NCBI GenBank assembly: GCA_964483245.1
Contig: CAZABP010000005.1
Coordinates: forward strand, 1-64,000
Reading direction: 5' to 3'
Origin: CAZABP01 sp964483245
GTDB taxonomy: Bacteria; Planctomycetota; UBA1135; UBA2386
Length of the DNA: 64,000 nucleotides
In this document: one piece after another, positions 45,322 through 53,623 of the stretch
Layout of the letters: every line of letters starts with the position of its first letter
How positions within the stretch are numbered: position 1 is the stretch's first letter
Notes under the pieces: model-generated
What the model was told of the DNA's origin: nothing
Databases searched by the model: none
Seen by the model: the letters and a program-made list of their open reading frames with translations, nothing else
Translations under genes and position numbers: made by a program

Positions 45322-46278
45322 ATGACCCGAATCTGGCTGCCGCTCGGCGCGGCTCTGCTGTCCCTGTCGACTGCGCTCGTCGCGCAGCAGGGGGACCAGG
45401 CGGAGCTGATCGCCAAGCGCGACAAGAAGCTGCAGGAGGAGTTCCTGAAGAACGCCCCCTGGATCACCGACTACGACAAGGCGCGCGCGGAGGCGAAGCG
45501 CACGAAGAAGCCGATCTTCGCGTACTTCACGCGCTCGTACTCGCCTTGACCCCCCTGTTCGGCCGTCGAGAGAGGAGCTCTCTCGGAGGCTGAGTTCGCC
45601 GAGTTCGGCGAACACGCTGTCCTGTTCTGCCACATCACCTCGCGCGTCGAGGATGAGCCGTATCCGAGCCTGCTCTCCGAAAAGGGGGGGCGAGGTTTCC
45701 CGTACTTCGCCGTGCTCGACGCGAGCGGTGACGTGCTCACCGTCCACAACGGCCCGCGCACGGTTGACGGCTTCCGCGCCACGGTCAAAGGTGCGGCGGA
45801 GTTCCAGCAACTCGTCGCCAAGGCTGAGAAGGGCGATGCCAAGGCCGCGCTCGAAGTCTTCAAGCGCCGCGTCGAGCAGGGAACGATCGATCCCGCCGTC
45901 GCGCGTGCGAAGCTCGAGGAGCTCGACCTGCCGGCCGACGAGCGCGGCACCTACGAGCAGAAGATCACGGACATCGAGCTGAACAAGATCCTCTCGTCGT
46001 CACGTGATCAGGCTGACGCGGCCCGCAAGGTCGCCGCGATGCACGAAGCCGGCCGGATTCCGAGCGCTGCACAGGCGATCAACTACTGGTTCCTGCTCGC
46101 CAAGCACGGCGAACAGACCGGCAACTCCGATCTGCTGGCGACCGCGCTCGCGAAGTTCCGCGAGGGCGTGGGTTCCAATCCGCGCGCGCAGCGCCAGATC
46201 GAGGAGTTCGAGAAGGCCCTCGAGAAGCTGCTCGACAAGCAGGACACGGACAAGAGCGGCAAACCGGACAAGCAGTGA
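45322..46278 (+). CDS. Secreted thioredoxin-fold selenoprotein candidate (UxxC, in-frame TGA read as Sec)
   Basis: The product is 318 residues if TGA 45547-45549 is read as selenocysteine 76. Start ATG 45322 is 9 nt after a GGAGA; ATG 45313 has no spacing. A signal peptide ends near LVAQQ. The domain reads 'AKRTKKPIFAYFTRSYSP', Sec76, then P-P-C79-S-A-V-E-R, then 'EHAVLFCHITSRVEDEPYPS', the cis-Pro 'GRGFPYFAVLDASG', and a helical C-terminal half. The TGA sits exactly where the first residue of a CxxC motif belongs. The frame is open for 242 codons after it, and family-like sequence continues in the same frame. A stem-loop downstream fits a bacterial SECIS. It is likely a periplasmic thiol/selenol oxidoreductase or peroxidase-like protein; a nonsense mutation is the alternative. 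Confidence 0.82.
45547..45549 (+). other. Candidate selenocysteine codon (recoded TGA)
   Basis: This is the only in-frame stop between 45322 and 46276. It is TGA, not TAA or TAG, and gives the motif S-P-Sec-P-P-C in a thioredoxin fold. Sec at the first position of CxxC is a known pattern for bacterial selenoproteins. Confidence 0.8.
45562..45590 (+). promoter_or_regulatory. Candidate bacterial SECIS stem-loop
   Basis: The 5' arm 45566-45573 (tcgagaga) pairs with 45579-45586 (tctctcgg): seven Watson-Crick pairs and one G-U. One G/A mismatch (45565/45587) follows, then three outer pairs (45562-45564 with 45588-45590). The apical loop 45574-45578 is GGAGC and begins 25 nt after the TGA. This meets the published rules for bacterial SECIS elements: a loop of 3-14 nt, a G in its first two positions, and 16-37 nt between the UGA and the loop. 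SelB would bind it to deliver Sec-tRNA. Confidence 0.75.
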
Positions 46279-46285
46279 TCTGCCG

Positions 46286-46317
46286 CCCGGCCGGCCAGCA
46301 GACGCGTGCCGGCCGGG
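46286..46317. terminator. Bidirectional hairpin between convergent genes
   Basis: Perfect 10-bp arms cccggccggc (46286-46295) and gccggccggg (46308-46317) enclose a 12-nt loop in the 48-bp gap between the selenoprotein candidate and the EamA gene. The position between two converging stop codons supports a shared terminator; there is no T-tract. Confidence 0.6.
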
Positions 46318-46326
46318 TCGCGGAGC

Positions 46327-47259
46327 TCACCGCTCGGGTCCGCCTGCCTTGCCCCGCCGCGACGGCGTCAGCACCGCCTCCACGAGCAGCGCGCTGCCGA
46401 CCAGCGCCAGCGCGATCCAGAACCGCGCCTGCGGCGCTTCGAGTCCGATCACGATCGACAACGCCGTCGCGACGACCGGCTGCAGCGGGATGTACAGCGC
46501 AACCCGGCTCGGATCCGTGTGGCGCAGCGCCCAGTTGTTCAGCAGATACGTCAGCACCGTCGCGCCGGCGATCGCGTGCAATGCCCACGGCCACACCCCA
46601 GGTGCCGTGAGCTCCGCGAGATCCTGCGGCTCTACCGCACCGTGCGCATAGCCGAACGCGAACGGCGTGGCGATGACGTAGAACCACGCCGCGGCGGCGA
46701 CCGGGTCGGCGCCGGCGCGCAGCGCGCGCATCAGCACCAGGAACAGCGCAAAGCACAGCACGTTTGCCAGCGTCAACAGGTCCCCCAGCAGCGTCCCGCC
46801 GGCTCCCTCGAACCCTCGATCCGCGCGCAGCAGGACCAACACGCCGCCGAGCGCGAGCAGGACCGCGACGATCCGCGACGGCCGCAATCGCTCCTGCCGC
46901 AGGCGCACCGCCAGCAGCATCGTCCAGACCGGGATCGTCGCGTTCAGCACCGCGGACCGTGCCGGTGTCGTGCGCGCCATGCCTTCGGTGAACAGGATCT
47001 GGTTCAGCAGCACGCCGAGCAGCCCGGCGATGCCGAGCCAGAGCAGCATCCCCCCGCGCGGCCAGGGGCGGCGCCAGATCGCCGCCAGCGCGACCAGCAG
47101 CAGGCCGCCTCCCGCGATCCGGTAGAGCACCCATGCGGCCGGGGCGACCTCCCCGACCAGCCGCTTGGTCGCGACGTAGTTGACGCCGAACAGCAGCGAC
47201 ACGCACAGCAGCGCAAGGTGCACGCGCAGCGGGTGGGGCGCCGGCCCGGGTTCGGTCAT
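46327..47259 (-). CDS. EamA/DMT-superfamily transporter
   Basis: The product is 310 residues with ten predicted membrane helices in two EamA halves: 'LLCVSLLFGVNYVATKRLVG' to 'VAVLLALGGVLVLLRADRG', and 'LLGDLLTLANVLCFALFLVL' to 'FWIALALVGSALLVEAVLTP'. 'TTPARSAVLNATIPVWTMLLA' is the typical helix 3-4 region of the first half. The family exports amino acids, nucleosides or other metabolites (RhaT/YdcZ-like); the substrate cannot be told. It converges with the selenoprotein candidate and diverges from the HEAT-repeat gene, with 124 bp between starts. Confidence 0.9.
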   Translation of the reverse strand: MTEPGPAPHPLRVHLALLCVSLLFGVNYVATKRLVGEVAPAAWVLYRIAGGGLLLVALAAIWRRPWPRGGMLLWLGIAGLLGVLLNQILFTEGMARTTPARSAVLNATIPVWTMLLAVRLRQERLRPSRIVAVLLALGGVLVLLRADRGFEGAGGTLLGDLLTLANVLCFALFLVLMRALRAGADPVAAAAWFYVIATPFAFGYAHGAVEPQDLAELTAPGVWPWALHAIAGATVLTYLLNNWALRHTDPSRVALYIPLQPVVATALSIVIGLEAPQARFWIALALVGSALLVEAVLTPSRRGKAGGPER

Positions 47260-47383
47260 GCGGGTTCGATCAGCAGTGCGCGGGTCGGCGATCCAGGCGC
47301 GTCCGGTCGCGGGGTGGCAAGGCTATAGTGCCGCCCCTCCGATCCGAGCCCCACCCGCCGCCGACGCCTCTCGCACCCGCCTC

Positions 47384-50272
47384 ATGACCGTTCTGTCCGT
47401 CTGCGTCCTGACGTTGCTGCCTCAGATCTTCGACCGGTCGGGTCGGATCACGCTGCCCAAGCCGCAGCAGCCGCCACCGCAACAGGTCCAACAGGCCCCG
47501 GCCGACGAGACCGTCGAGCGATTCCGCCGGTTGCTGTTCGACCTGCGCCGGTCGGCCGGGCTGTCGCAGACGGCCGAGGAGCTGAAGCTCAGCGAGATCG
47601 CGGAGTCGATCCCGGATCCGGGCGGACTCGCGCGGCAATTGCTGCCGCGCGCCGAGCAGGAGCTGATGCACGGGCTGATGCGTGTGCTCGCGCGCTATGG
47701 CGACCCCGACGTGGCGAAGGACATCCAGTACGTCCTGCTGACCCGGCCGGTCGGCAGCGTGACGCAGCTCGCGATGCAGACGATGGCCGGGCTCTCGCGC
47801 GAGGATGCCAAGGAGCGACTGTTCGAATGCCTGACCGCGCGCTTCGGCGCGGTCCGGACCGCGGCAGGCGATCTGCTGGCGCTGCGGATCGTCGAAGCGG
47901 ACCTGCCGCGCCTGCTGGAGCTGGCCGAGAGCCCTGACGTCGAGGTCGAGCGCAAGGCGCTGGAGCTGATGGCGATCGTGCCGGGGGAGTCGGCGCGCGC
48001 GCGGCTCGTGCGCGCCCTCGCGTCCGCGTCGACCGGCACTGCTGCGGTCGCGTGCCGGTCCCTGCTCGCGCACGGCCCGGTCGCGGCACCGGCGCTGCAG
48101 CAGATCGTCAGCATGCCCGCGGTCGGGCGGAACTTCGGCTACGCGTCGCTGCTGCTCGTGCAGTTCGAGGACCAGACCGGGCAGGTGTTCCTGACCCCGG
48201 CGATGCAGCCGCACCTGCTGCGGGAGCTGGATGGGCTCGATCCGTTCCTGCAGGTCACGTCGGCGCTGGCGCTGGCGAACCTGGCGTTCCGCAGCGACGA
48301 CCGGAGCGGCCAGGCGTTCGCCGATGCCCGCATCGTCGACGCGCTGCTGTTGATCGCGGCGCCGCGGCAGTTCGTGCCGAACGGCAGCCTGCTCGACGCC
48401 GTCGCGCAGCAGAAGCTGGTCCAGTTCACCGGCGCCGACCATCGCGGGCGTGCGCTTGCATGGCTGAAGTGGTGGGAAGCAGCGAAGGAGGGGTTCGTCG
48501 GCAACCGGATGCGGATCCGCCTCGATGCGAGCAACGCGACGGTCGCCTGGCTCGAGTGGCGCGACCCGGCCAAGATCGTGCGCGTGCGCGGGGAGAAGGC
48601 GCCGGCAGCGCCGGCCGACCCGCGCGAGATCCGTCCGGTGTGGGAGCTGTGGGCCACCGGCGCGGAGTTCGCCGCGCTGGTGAGCAAGCTCGAGGAGCAG
48701 GGGTTCATGACGCCCGGCATCCTCGCTGCGGCGGCGACTGCCGAGCTGCTGCCGGTCGAGCGGGAGCTCGTGTTGAACCATGGCAGCTCGCGCGCGCGGG
48801 TGGCCGGTCCGCGCACGACGACGCGCTGGCTCGACGTGCTGCAGACCGAGATCGGCGCGTTCGCCGACAAGGAGAAGTGGCAGCTGTTCCTGCCGGCCGG
48901 CGATGAGCGCGCGCGTCTGGCGGCGTGGCACGCCGAGCGGGAGTGGCTCGCGCAGCATCCGGATCGGATCGAGCGCGATTGCCGGCTGAAGGACGCGATC
49001 CTGGCCGGGCTGCCTGGCTTCTCGGCGTCGGTCCGCGATCTCGCGCTGCAGGTGCTGCTGGCGTTCCCCGATCCTGGCAGCGTCTACACGGCTGCCGACG
49101 GTGCGCGGCTCGCCGAGATGGTGCGCGAGCGGGGGTCCATCGATGCGGCCGGGCAGCAGATGCTCGAAGCGGCGATCCTGGCGCCGGGAGACGCGTGGCT
49201 GCGTGCCGTCGACGTCGTCGTCGCGCTGCACGATCGCGGCGGGTCTGCGGCACTGCCGGCGCTGTTCGCGCTGCTCGGCGCCGACAAGGTCCTGGCCGCA
49301 GCACGCACCGGCGAGCCGGCGACGCGGCGTGCCGCGATGCGCGAGCTCGCGAACCTGAAGGACCTGCGTGCGACGCCGCTGCTGCTGGCGGCGCTCGAAG
49401 AGGAACCGCTGGCGGAGACCGCCGTGTTCGCGCTGGGTCGGATCGGGGATCCGGCGGCGCGCGATCCGCTGCTCGCGATGGCGAACCGGCCCGGCCTGCT
49501 CCCGACGACGCGGCGTGCGCTGTGGGTCGCGCTGGCGCGCATCGGTGGCGAGCAGGTCGTCCCGGTCCTGCAGCAGGCGCTGTCGTATCCGGAGTTCCTC
49601 GACCGGCAGGCAGCGCTGCAGGCGATGGGTGAGATGCGTGACGCCGGCATCGCCGCGTTCCTGGCGCAGGTGTTCGCGACCTGGGGCACCGACGCGCTCG
49701 GCAGCCAGGCGCTGATCTCGCTGCAGAAGCAGGGCGCATTGCTCGCGCGGCCGGCGTTGCGGCGCTTCCTGGACAGCCCGGATGCGCGCGTGCGGCGGGA
49801 GATCGTGTTCGCGCTGGCCGAGTTCCAGGACCCGGCGGTCGTGCCGGACCTGATCTCGATGCTCGACAGTCCGCCCGACAGCGCGCGCGCTGCGATGCTG
49901 CTGGCGGCCACGACCGGGATCGACGTCATGCAGGGGAACGATCGTCAGGCGGCGATGCGCGAGTGGTGGAAGAACCACAAGGATCTGCCGCAGGCGGTCT
50001 GGTTCCTGACCGCGCTGCGCGCCGAGAAGATCGAGACGACGTTGGCGCCGGACCAGCTCGCGCCGGGCGCCGGCATCGCCGCCGTCAAGGAGCTGACCGG
50101 GATCATGGTGCGCGCGAACCAGCCGCACCTGCGCGTCCTCGCCGCGGCGATGTTGCGCCAGACGACGGCGCAGGACTTCGGGCTCGTGACGGCGCGCACG
50201 CCGGTCGCGCAGCTGCAGGCGATCGCCGATCGCTATCAGTTCTTCGCCGAAGCCGAGGGTGGCCGCCGCTGA
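47384..50272 (+). CDS. Large HEAT-repeat protein
   Basis: The product is 962 residues starting at MTVLSVCVLTLLPQIF, which is a hydrophobic leader, so the protein is probably exported or anchored. A Pro/Gln linker (PKPQQPPPQQVQQAPADE) follows. The rest is alpha-solenoid: repeats such as 'SREDAKERLFECLTARFGAVRTAAGDLLALRI', 'LAETAVFALGRIGDPAARDPLLAMA', 'DRQAALQAMGEMRDAGIAAFL' and 'DARVRREIVFALAEFQDPAVVPDLISML'. These scaffolds bind other proteins; no enzyme domain is seen. It directly precedes the MoxR-Bat genes and may be co-transcribed with them, since only 35 bp separate it from the next start. Confidence 0.82.
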   Translation: MTVLSVCVLTLLPQIFDRSGRITLPKPQQPPPQQVQQAPADETVERFRRLLFDLRRSAGLSQTAEELKLSEIAESIPDPGGLARQLLPRAEQELMHGLMRVLARYGDPDVAKDIQYVLLTRPVGSVTQLAMQTMAGLSREDAKERLFECLTARFGAVRTAAGDLLALRIVEADLPRLLELAESPDVEVERKALELMAIVPGESARARLVRALASASTGTAAVACRSLLAHGPVAAPALQQIVSMPAVGRNFGYASLLLVQFEDQTGQVFLTPAMQPHLLRELDGLDPFLQVTSALALANLAFRSDDRSGQAFADARIVDALLLIAAPRQFVPNGSLLDAVAQQKLVQFTGADHRGRALAWLKWWEAAKEGFVGNRMRIRLDASNATVAWLEWRDPAKIVRVRGEKAPAAPADPREIRPVWELWATGAEFAALVSKLEEQGFMTPGILAAAATAELLPVERELVLNHGSSRARVAGPRTTTRWLDVLQTEIGAFADKEKWQLFLPAGDERARLAAWHAEREWLAQHPDRIERDCRLKDAILAGLPGFSASVRDLALQVLLAFPDPGSVYTAADGARLAEMVRERGSIDAAGQQMLEAAILAPGDAWLRAVDVVVALHDRGGSAALPALFALLGADKVLAAARTGEPATRRAAMRELANLKDLRATPLLLAALEEEPLAETAVFALGRIGDPAARDPLLAMANRPGLLPTTRRALWVALARIGGEQVVPVLQQALSYPEFLDRQAALQAMGEMRDAGIAAFLAQVFATWGTDALGSQALISLQKQGALLARPALRRFLDSPDARVRREIVFALAEFQDPAVVPDLISMLDSPPDSARAAMLLAATTGIDVMQGNDRQAAMREWWKNHKDLPQAVWFLTALRAEKIETTLAPDQLAPGAGIAAVKELTGIMVRANQPHLRVLAAAMLRQTTAQDFGLVTARTPVAQLQAIADRYQFFAEAEGGRR

Positions 50273-50307
50273 GCGGAGTCGCGAGCGCGACTGCCGGAAC
50301 GCGGCGC

Positions 50308-50712
50308 GTGCACGCGTTGCTGCTCGCGCTCGGCGTCACGGCGTTCGTCGGGTTCGCCGTGGCGCGCAGCGGTTCGGTGTTCCTGGCGGTCGAGCGGGAC
50401 CCGGGCGTCCGCCGCGTCGCCGAGCAGCTCGCGCTGCCGTATCCGAGCGTCGCGGCGCTGGCCGTGTTGCTCGGCGGACGGGCCAGCGAGACGGAGCTGC
50501 GCGAGCATGCGGCTGCGCTGTCGCCCGGCCGGGCGGCGAGCCCCCGGCTCGGGGTCGCGGTCGCGGCCGGCCATGCCGGGCTGGTGGCCGGCGCGCTGGC
50601 CCGGGCCGGGTCGCCCGACACGGCGGAGGAGCTGCTGATGGCGACTCCTGCCGGCGATGCCTGGCGCGCGCACGCCGAGCTGGCGCAGCGGTTCGCCGGG
50701 CGGCAGCCATGA
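50308..50712 (+). CDS. Small single-pass membrane protein at head of MoxR/Bat operon
   Basis: The product is about 134 residues from GTG 50308 (exact start uncertain; the frame is open upstream). One N-terminal membrane segment (ALLLALGVTAFVGFAVARSG) is followed by an Ala/Arg-rich soluble part with 'EDPGVRRVAEQLALPYPSV'-like helices and 'GSPDTAEELLMATPAGDAW'. There is no recognised family. It lies between the HEAT-repeat gene and moxR in the same direction. Confidence 0.6.
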   Translation: MHALLLALGVTAFVGFAVARSGSVFLAVERDPGVRRVAEQLALPYPSVAALAVLLGGRASETELREHAAALSPGRAASPRLGVAVAAGHAGLVAGALARAGSPDTAEELLMATPAGDAWRAHAELAQRFAGRQP

Positions 50713-50779
50713 GCTGGCAGGGAGCGCCGGAGTTCGCGCGGCTGCAGAACGTAGGCCGCCGTTCGCCACTGAGGAGACC

Positions 50780-51766
50780 ATGACCGACGTCGCCGCGATC
50801 GCCGAACGGATCCGCGAGCAGAGCCGGCATCTGCAGGACGTGCGCACCGAGGTGGCGCGCGTGATCGTCGGGCAGGAGGAACTGCTCGACGGCCTGTTGA
50901 TCGCGCTGCTGGCGGATGGACACGTGCTGCTCGAAGGACTCCCCGGGCTCGCCAAGTCGCTGGCCGTCGCGTCGCTGGCGCAGGCGGTCGGCGGCGAGTT
51001 CCGCCGGATCCAGTTCACGCCGGACCTGCTGCCGTCCGACCTGGTCGGGACGCACGTCTACGACCCGCGCGACTCGAGCTGGTCGGTCCGCCAGGGGCCG
51101 GTGTTCGCCAACTTCGTGCTCGCCGACGAGATCAACCGCGCCCCGGCCAAGGTGCAGTCGGCGCTGCTCGAAGCGATGCAGGAACGGCAGGTCTCGCTCG
51201 GCGGCGACACGCGGCGGCTGCCGGACCCGTTCCTGGTGCTGGCGACGCAGAACCCGATCGAGCAGGAGGGGACGTATCCGCTGCCGGAAGCGCAGGTCGA
51301 CCGGTTCATGTTGAAGCTGGTCGTCGGCTACCCGACCCGCGCGCAGGAGCTCGAGATCCTCGAACGGATGGGCGGCGCGACGCTGCCGAAGCTGCGCACG
51401 GTCACGACGCTCGAAGCATTGCGCGAGAGCCGGCGCCTGCTCGAGACGATCTACGTCGACGACAAGGTGAAGCGCTACCTGGTCGATCTGGTGTTCGCGA
51501 CGCGGGAACCGGCCGCGGTCGGGCTCGACAAGTTGCGGCCGCTGTTGCTGTATGGCGCGTCGCCGCGTGCGTCGCTGAGCCTGTTGCGTGCGTCGCGCGC
51601 GCGCGCGTTCCTGCAGGGGCGCGGCTACGTGACGCCGCAGGACGTCAAGGCGGTCGGCACCGGCGTGCTGCGCCACCGCGTCGTGCCGACCTACGAGGCG
51701 GAGGCGGAGGAGATCCGGGCCGAGGATCTGCTGCGGCAGATCTTCGACCACGTGCCGGTGCCGTGA
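50780..51766 (+). CDS. MoxR-type AAA+ ATPase
   Basis: The product is 328 residues; GAGGAG at 50771-50776 precedes the ATG. Walker A is 'LLEGLPGLAKSLAVASLA', Walker B 'FVLADEINRAPAKVQSALLEAM', sensor 1 'VLATQNPIEQEGTYPLPEAQ', with an Arg finger region 'QVDRFMLKLVVGYPT'. The C-terminal lid has 'GASPRASLSLLRASRARAFL'. MoxR proteins act as metal- or cofactor-insertion chaperones with VWA-domain partners; DUF58 and two VWA genes follow immediately. Confidence 0.94.
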   Translation: MTDVAAIAERIREQSRHLQDVRTEVARVIVGQEELLDGLLIALLADGHVLLEGLPGLAKSLAVASLAQAVGGEFRRIQFTPDLLPSDLVGTHVYDPRDSSWSVRQGPVFANFVLADEINRAPAKVQSALLEAMQERQVSLGGDTRRLPDPFLVLATQNPIEQEGTYPLPEAQVDRFMLKLVVGYPTRAQELEILERMGGATLPKLRTVTTLEALRESRRLLETIYVDDKVKRYLVDLVFATREPAAVGLDKLRPLLLYGASPRASLSLLRASRARAFLQGRGYVTPQDVKAVGTGVLRHRVVPTYEAEAEEIRAEDLLRQIFDHVPVP

Positions 51767-51782
51767 GCCGCGAGGTGCGCGG

Positions 51783-52700
51783 ATGATCGACCGCGAGCTG
51801 CTGGCGCAGGTGCGGCGGATCGAAGTGCGCACGAACCGCCTCGTGACCGACGTGATGTCCGGCGGCTACCTGTCGGTGTTCCGCGGTGCTGGGATCGAGT
51901 TCGACGAGGTGCGGGAGTTCGTCGAAGGGGACGACCCGCGCGCCGTCGATTGGAACGTCACCGCGCGCACCGGCCGCCCGCACATCAAGAAGTACGTCGA
52001 AGAGCGCGAGCTGACGGTGCTGTTCCTGCTCGACATGTCGGCTTCGACGCGGTTCGGGACGCCGGGCGCGGGCGGACGCCGCCGGCTCGTGCGCGAGACG
52101 ATGGCGCAGTTCTGCGCCTGCCTGGCGCTGGCGGCCGCGCGCAACAACGACAAGACCGGGCTCGTCGCATTCAGCGATCGGATCGAGCGCTGGGTGCCGG
52201 CGAAGAAGGGGCAGCGGCACGTGCTGCGGTTGATCCGCGAAGCGCTCGCGCTGGAGCCGGAGGGGCGTGGCACCGACCTGGCTGCGGCGCTGGAGTACGC
52301 CGGGCACGTGCAGCGCAAGCGCGCGGTGTTGTTCGTCGTCAGCGACTTCCTGGTGCCGCAGCCGGAGCGAAGCTTCGGGCGCGCGCTGCGGATCCTGGCG
52401 CGCCGGCACGACGTCGTCGCGGTTCCTGTGCTGGATCCGGCCACGCAGCGCGCACCGGCCGCCGGGCTGCTGCAGCTCGTCGACGCGGAGCGGGGCACGT
52501 CGCGCTGGATCGACTTCGGTGCGCGGCGCGTGCGGGCGGCGCACGACGCCGCGATCGGCAGGCATGCCGCGGCGCTCGAGGAGCTGTTCCGGCGCGCCGG
52601 CGTCGATCGGATCCCGCTGGCGCTCGGGCCGGACGAGTCGGTCGCGGAGCCGATCGTGCGGTTCTTCCGGATGCGCGAGCTGCGCGGAGCGCGCGGATGA
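51783..52700 (+). CDS. DUF58 domain protein
   Basis: The product is 305 residues. The DUF58 signature is 'GAGIEFDEVREFVEGDDPRAVDWNVTARTGRPHIKKY' followed by a VWA-like fold: 'LLDMSASTRFG' (D-x-S-x-S-like MIDAS), 'TGLVAFSDRIERWVPAKKGQ', and 'RGTDLAAALEYAGHVQRKRAVLFVVSDFL'. It is the usual partner of MoxR ATPases in bacterial aerotolerance clusters. Its start lies 16 bp after moxR, and the next gene overlaps it by 4 bp. Confidence 0.93.
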   Translation: MIDRELLAQVRRIEVRTNRLVTDVMSGGYLSVFRGAGIEFDEVREFVEGDDPRAVDWNVTARTGRPHIKKYVEERELTVLFLLDMSASTRFGTPGAGGRRRLVRETMAQFCACLALAAARNNDKTGLVAFSDRIERWVPAKKGQRHVLRLIREALALEPEGRGTDLAAALEYAGHVQRKRAVLFVVSDFLVPQPERSFGRALRILARRHDVVAVPVLDPATQRAPAAGLLQLVDAERGTSRWIDFGARRVRAAHDAAIGRHAAALEELFRRAGVDRIPLALGPDESVAEPIVRFFRMRELRGARG

Positions 52701-53623
52701 GACGGCGTTTCGCGGTGCTGCTGCTGCTGCTCGCTGCCTGTGCCGGCGGGGGCGAGGCACCGTTCGGCGATGCGCCGGCGCCGCTGGTGTTGCAGGTGCA
52801 GTTGACGCCGCACGAAGTACCGCTGCTCGGCGAAGCGGAGCTGGTTGCGGATCTGTTCGTCGCGAGCGGCGAAGCGCCGGCGCTGGCGCCGCAGTGGCCG
52901 GATGGGATTCGCGCCGAGGCTGGCCCGCGCGAGCAACGGGCATGGCGCGAGGGCACGTGGGTCCGGCAGCGGTTCCGGCTGCGGCCGACCCGGCTCGGCG
53001 AGCACGCGCTGCCCCCGCTCGTCGTCGAGCAGGAGGGTCGCCGCGTCGAGGGGCCTGCGCTGCAGCTGACCGCGACGACCGTGCTGGGCTCGGCCGGTAG
53101 CGAGTTGGAAGCGCCGGCGCCGCCGTTCGAGCCGCGCTGGCGCTGGTGGTTGCTGTGGCCGTTGGTGGCCCTGCTCGCGATCGCGGCGCTGGTGGCGTGG
53201 TCGGTGCTGCGGCTGCGACGGCGGCCGCGCGACGAGCCGGCCGCGACCGCGCTGCCGCCGCACGTGCGTGCGCTGCGCGAGCTGGCGCGTCTGCGCACGC
53301 TGCCCCGGATCACGCGCGATCAGATCGAGCAGTTCCACGTCGAGATCTCGGCGGTGCTGCGCCGTTACGTCGAAGAGCGGTTCGGGCTGCACGCGCCGGA
53401 GCGCACGACCGAGGAGTTCCTCGCCGAAGCGGAAACCGACGCGCGGCTGGCCGGCGAGCAACGGGCCTCGCTGCGCGGGTTCCTCGCCCAGTGCGACCTG
53501 GTCAAGTTCGCGCGCGCGGTGCCGGACCACGCGGCGCAGCAGGCGCTGTTCGACACGGCGGAGCAGTTCGTCGAGACTACGCGCGCCGACCGCGAGCCGG
53601 TGGCGGCGAAGGGGGCGGCGTGA
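52697..53623 (+). CDS. Lipoprotein with single TM, DUF4381-like Bat operon protein
   Basis: The product is 308 residues starting at MRRRFAVLLLLLAACAGG; the lipobox LAAC implies lipid anchoring. A beta-rich extracytoplasmic part ('QVQLTPHEVPLLGEAELVADL') of about 130 residues precedes one transmembrane helix (WWLLWPLVALLAIAALVAWSVL) and a cytoplasmic helical tail with 'ITRDQIEQFHVEISAVLRRYVEERFGL' and 'TEEFLAEAETD'. That layout matches DUF4381-type genes between DUF58 and BatA. Four-bp overlaps join it to both neighbours. Confidence 0.85.
   Translation: MRRRFAVLLLLLAACAGGGEAPFGDAPAPLVLQVQLTPHEVPLLGEAELVADLFVASGEAPALAPQWPDGIRAEAGPREQRAWREGTWVRQRFRLRPTRLGEHALPPLVVEQEGRRVEGPALQLTATTVLGSAGSELEAPAPPFEPRWRWWLLWPLVALLAIAALVAWSVLRLRRRPRDEPAATALPPHVRALRELARLRTLPRITRDQIEQFHVEISAVLRRYVEERFGLHAPERTTEEFLAEAETDARLAGEQRASLRGFLAQCDLVKFARAVPDHAAQQALFDTAEQFVETTRADREPVAAKGAA

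Noticed and set aside
45277..45549. A short 90-residue gene ending at TGA 45549, or a nonsense-mutated pseudogene
   Set aside because: The frame continues without shift, the TGA replaces the expected redox residue, and a SECIS-like hairpin follows. Decay would not produce all three, though a sequencing check is still needed.
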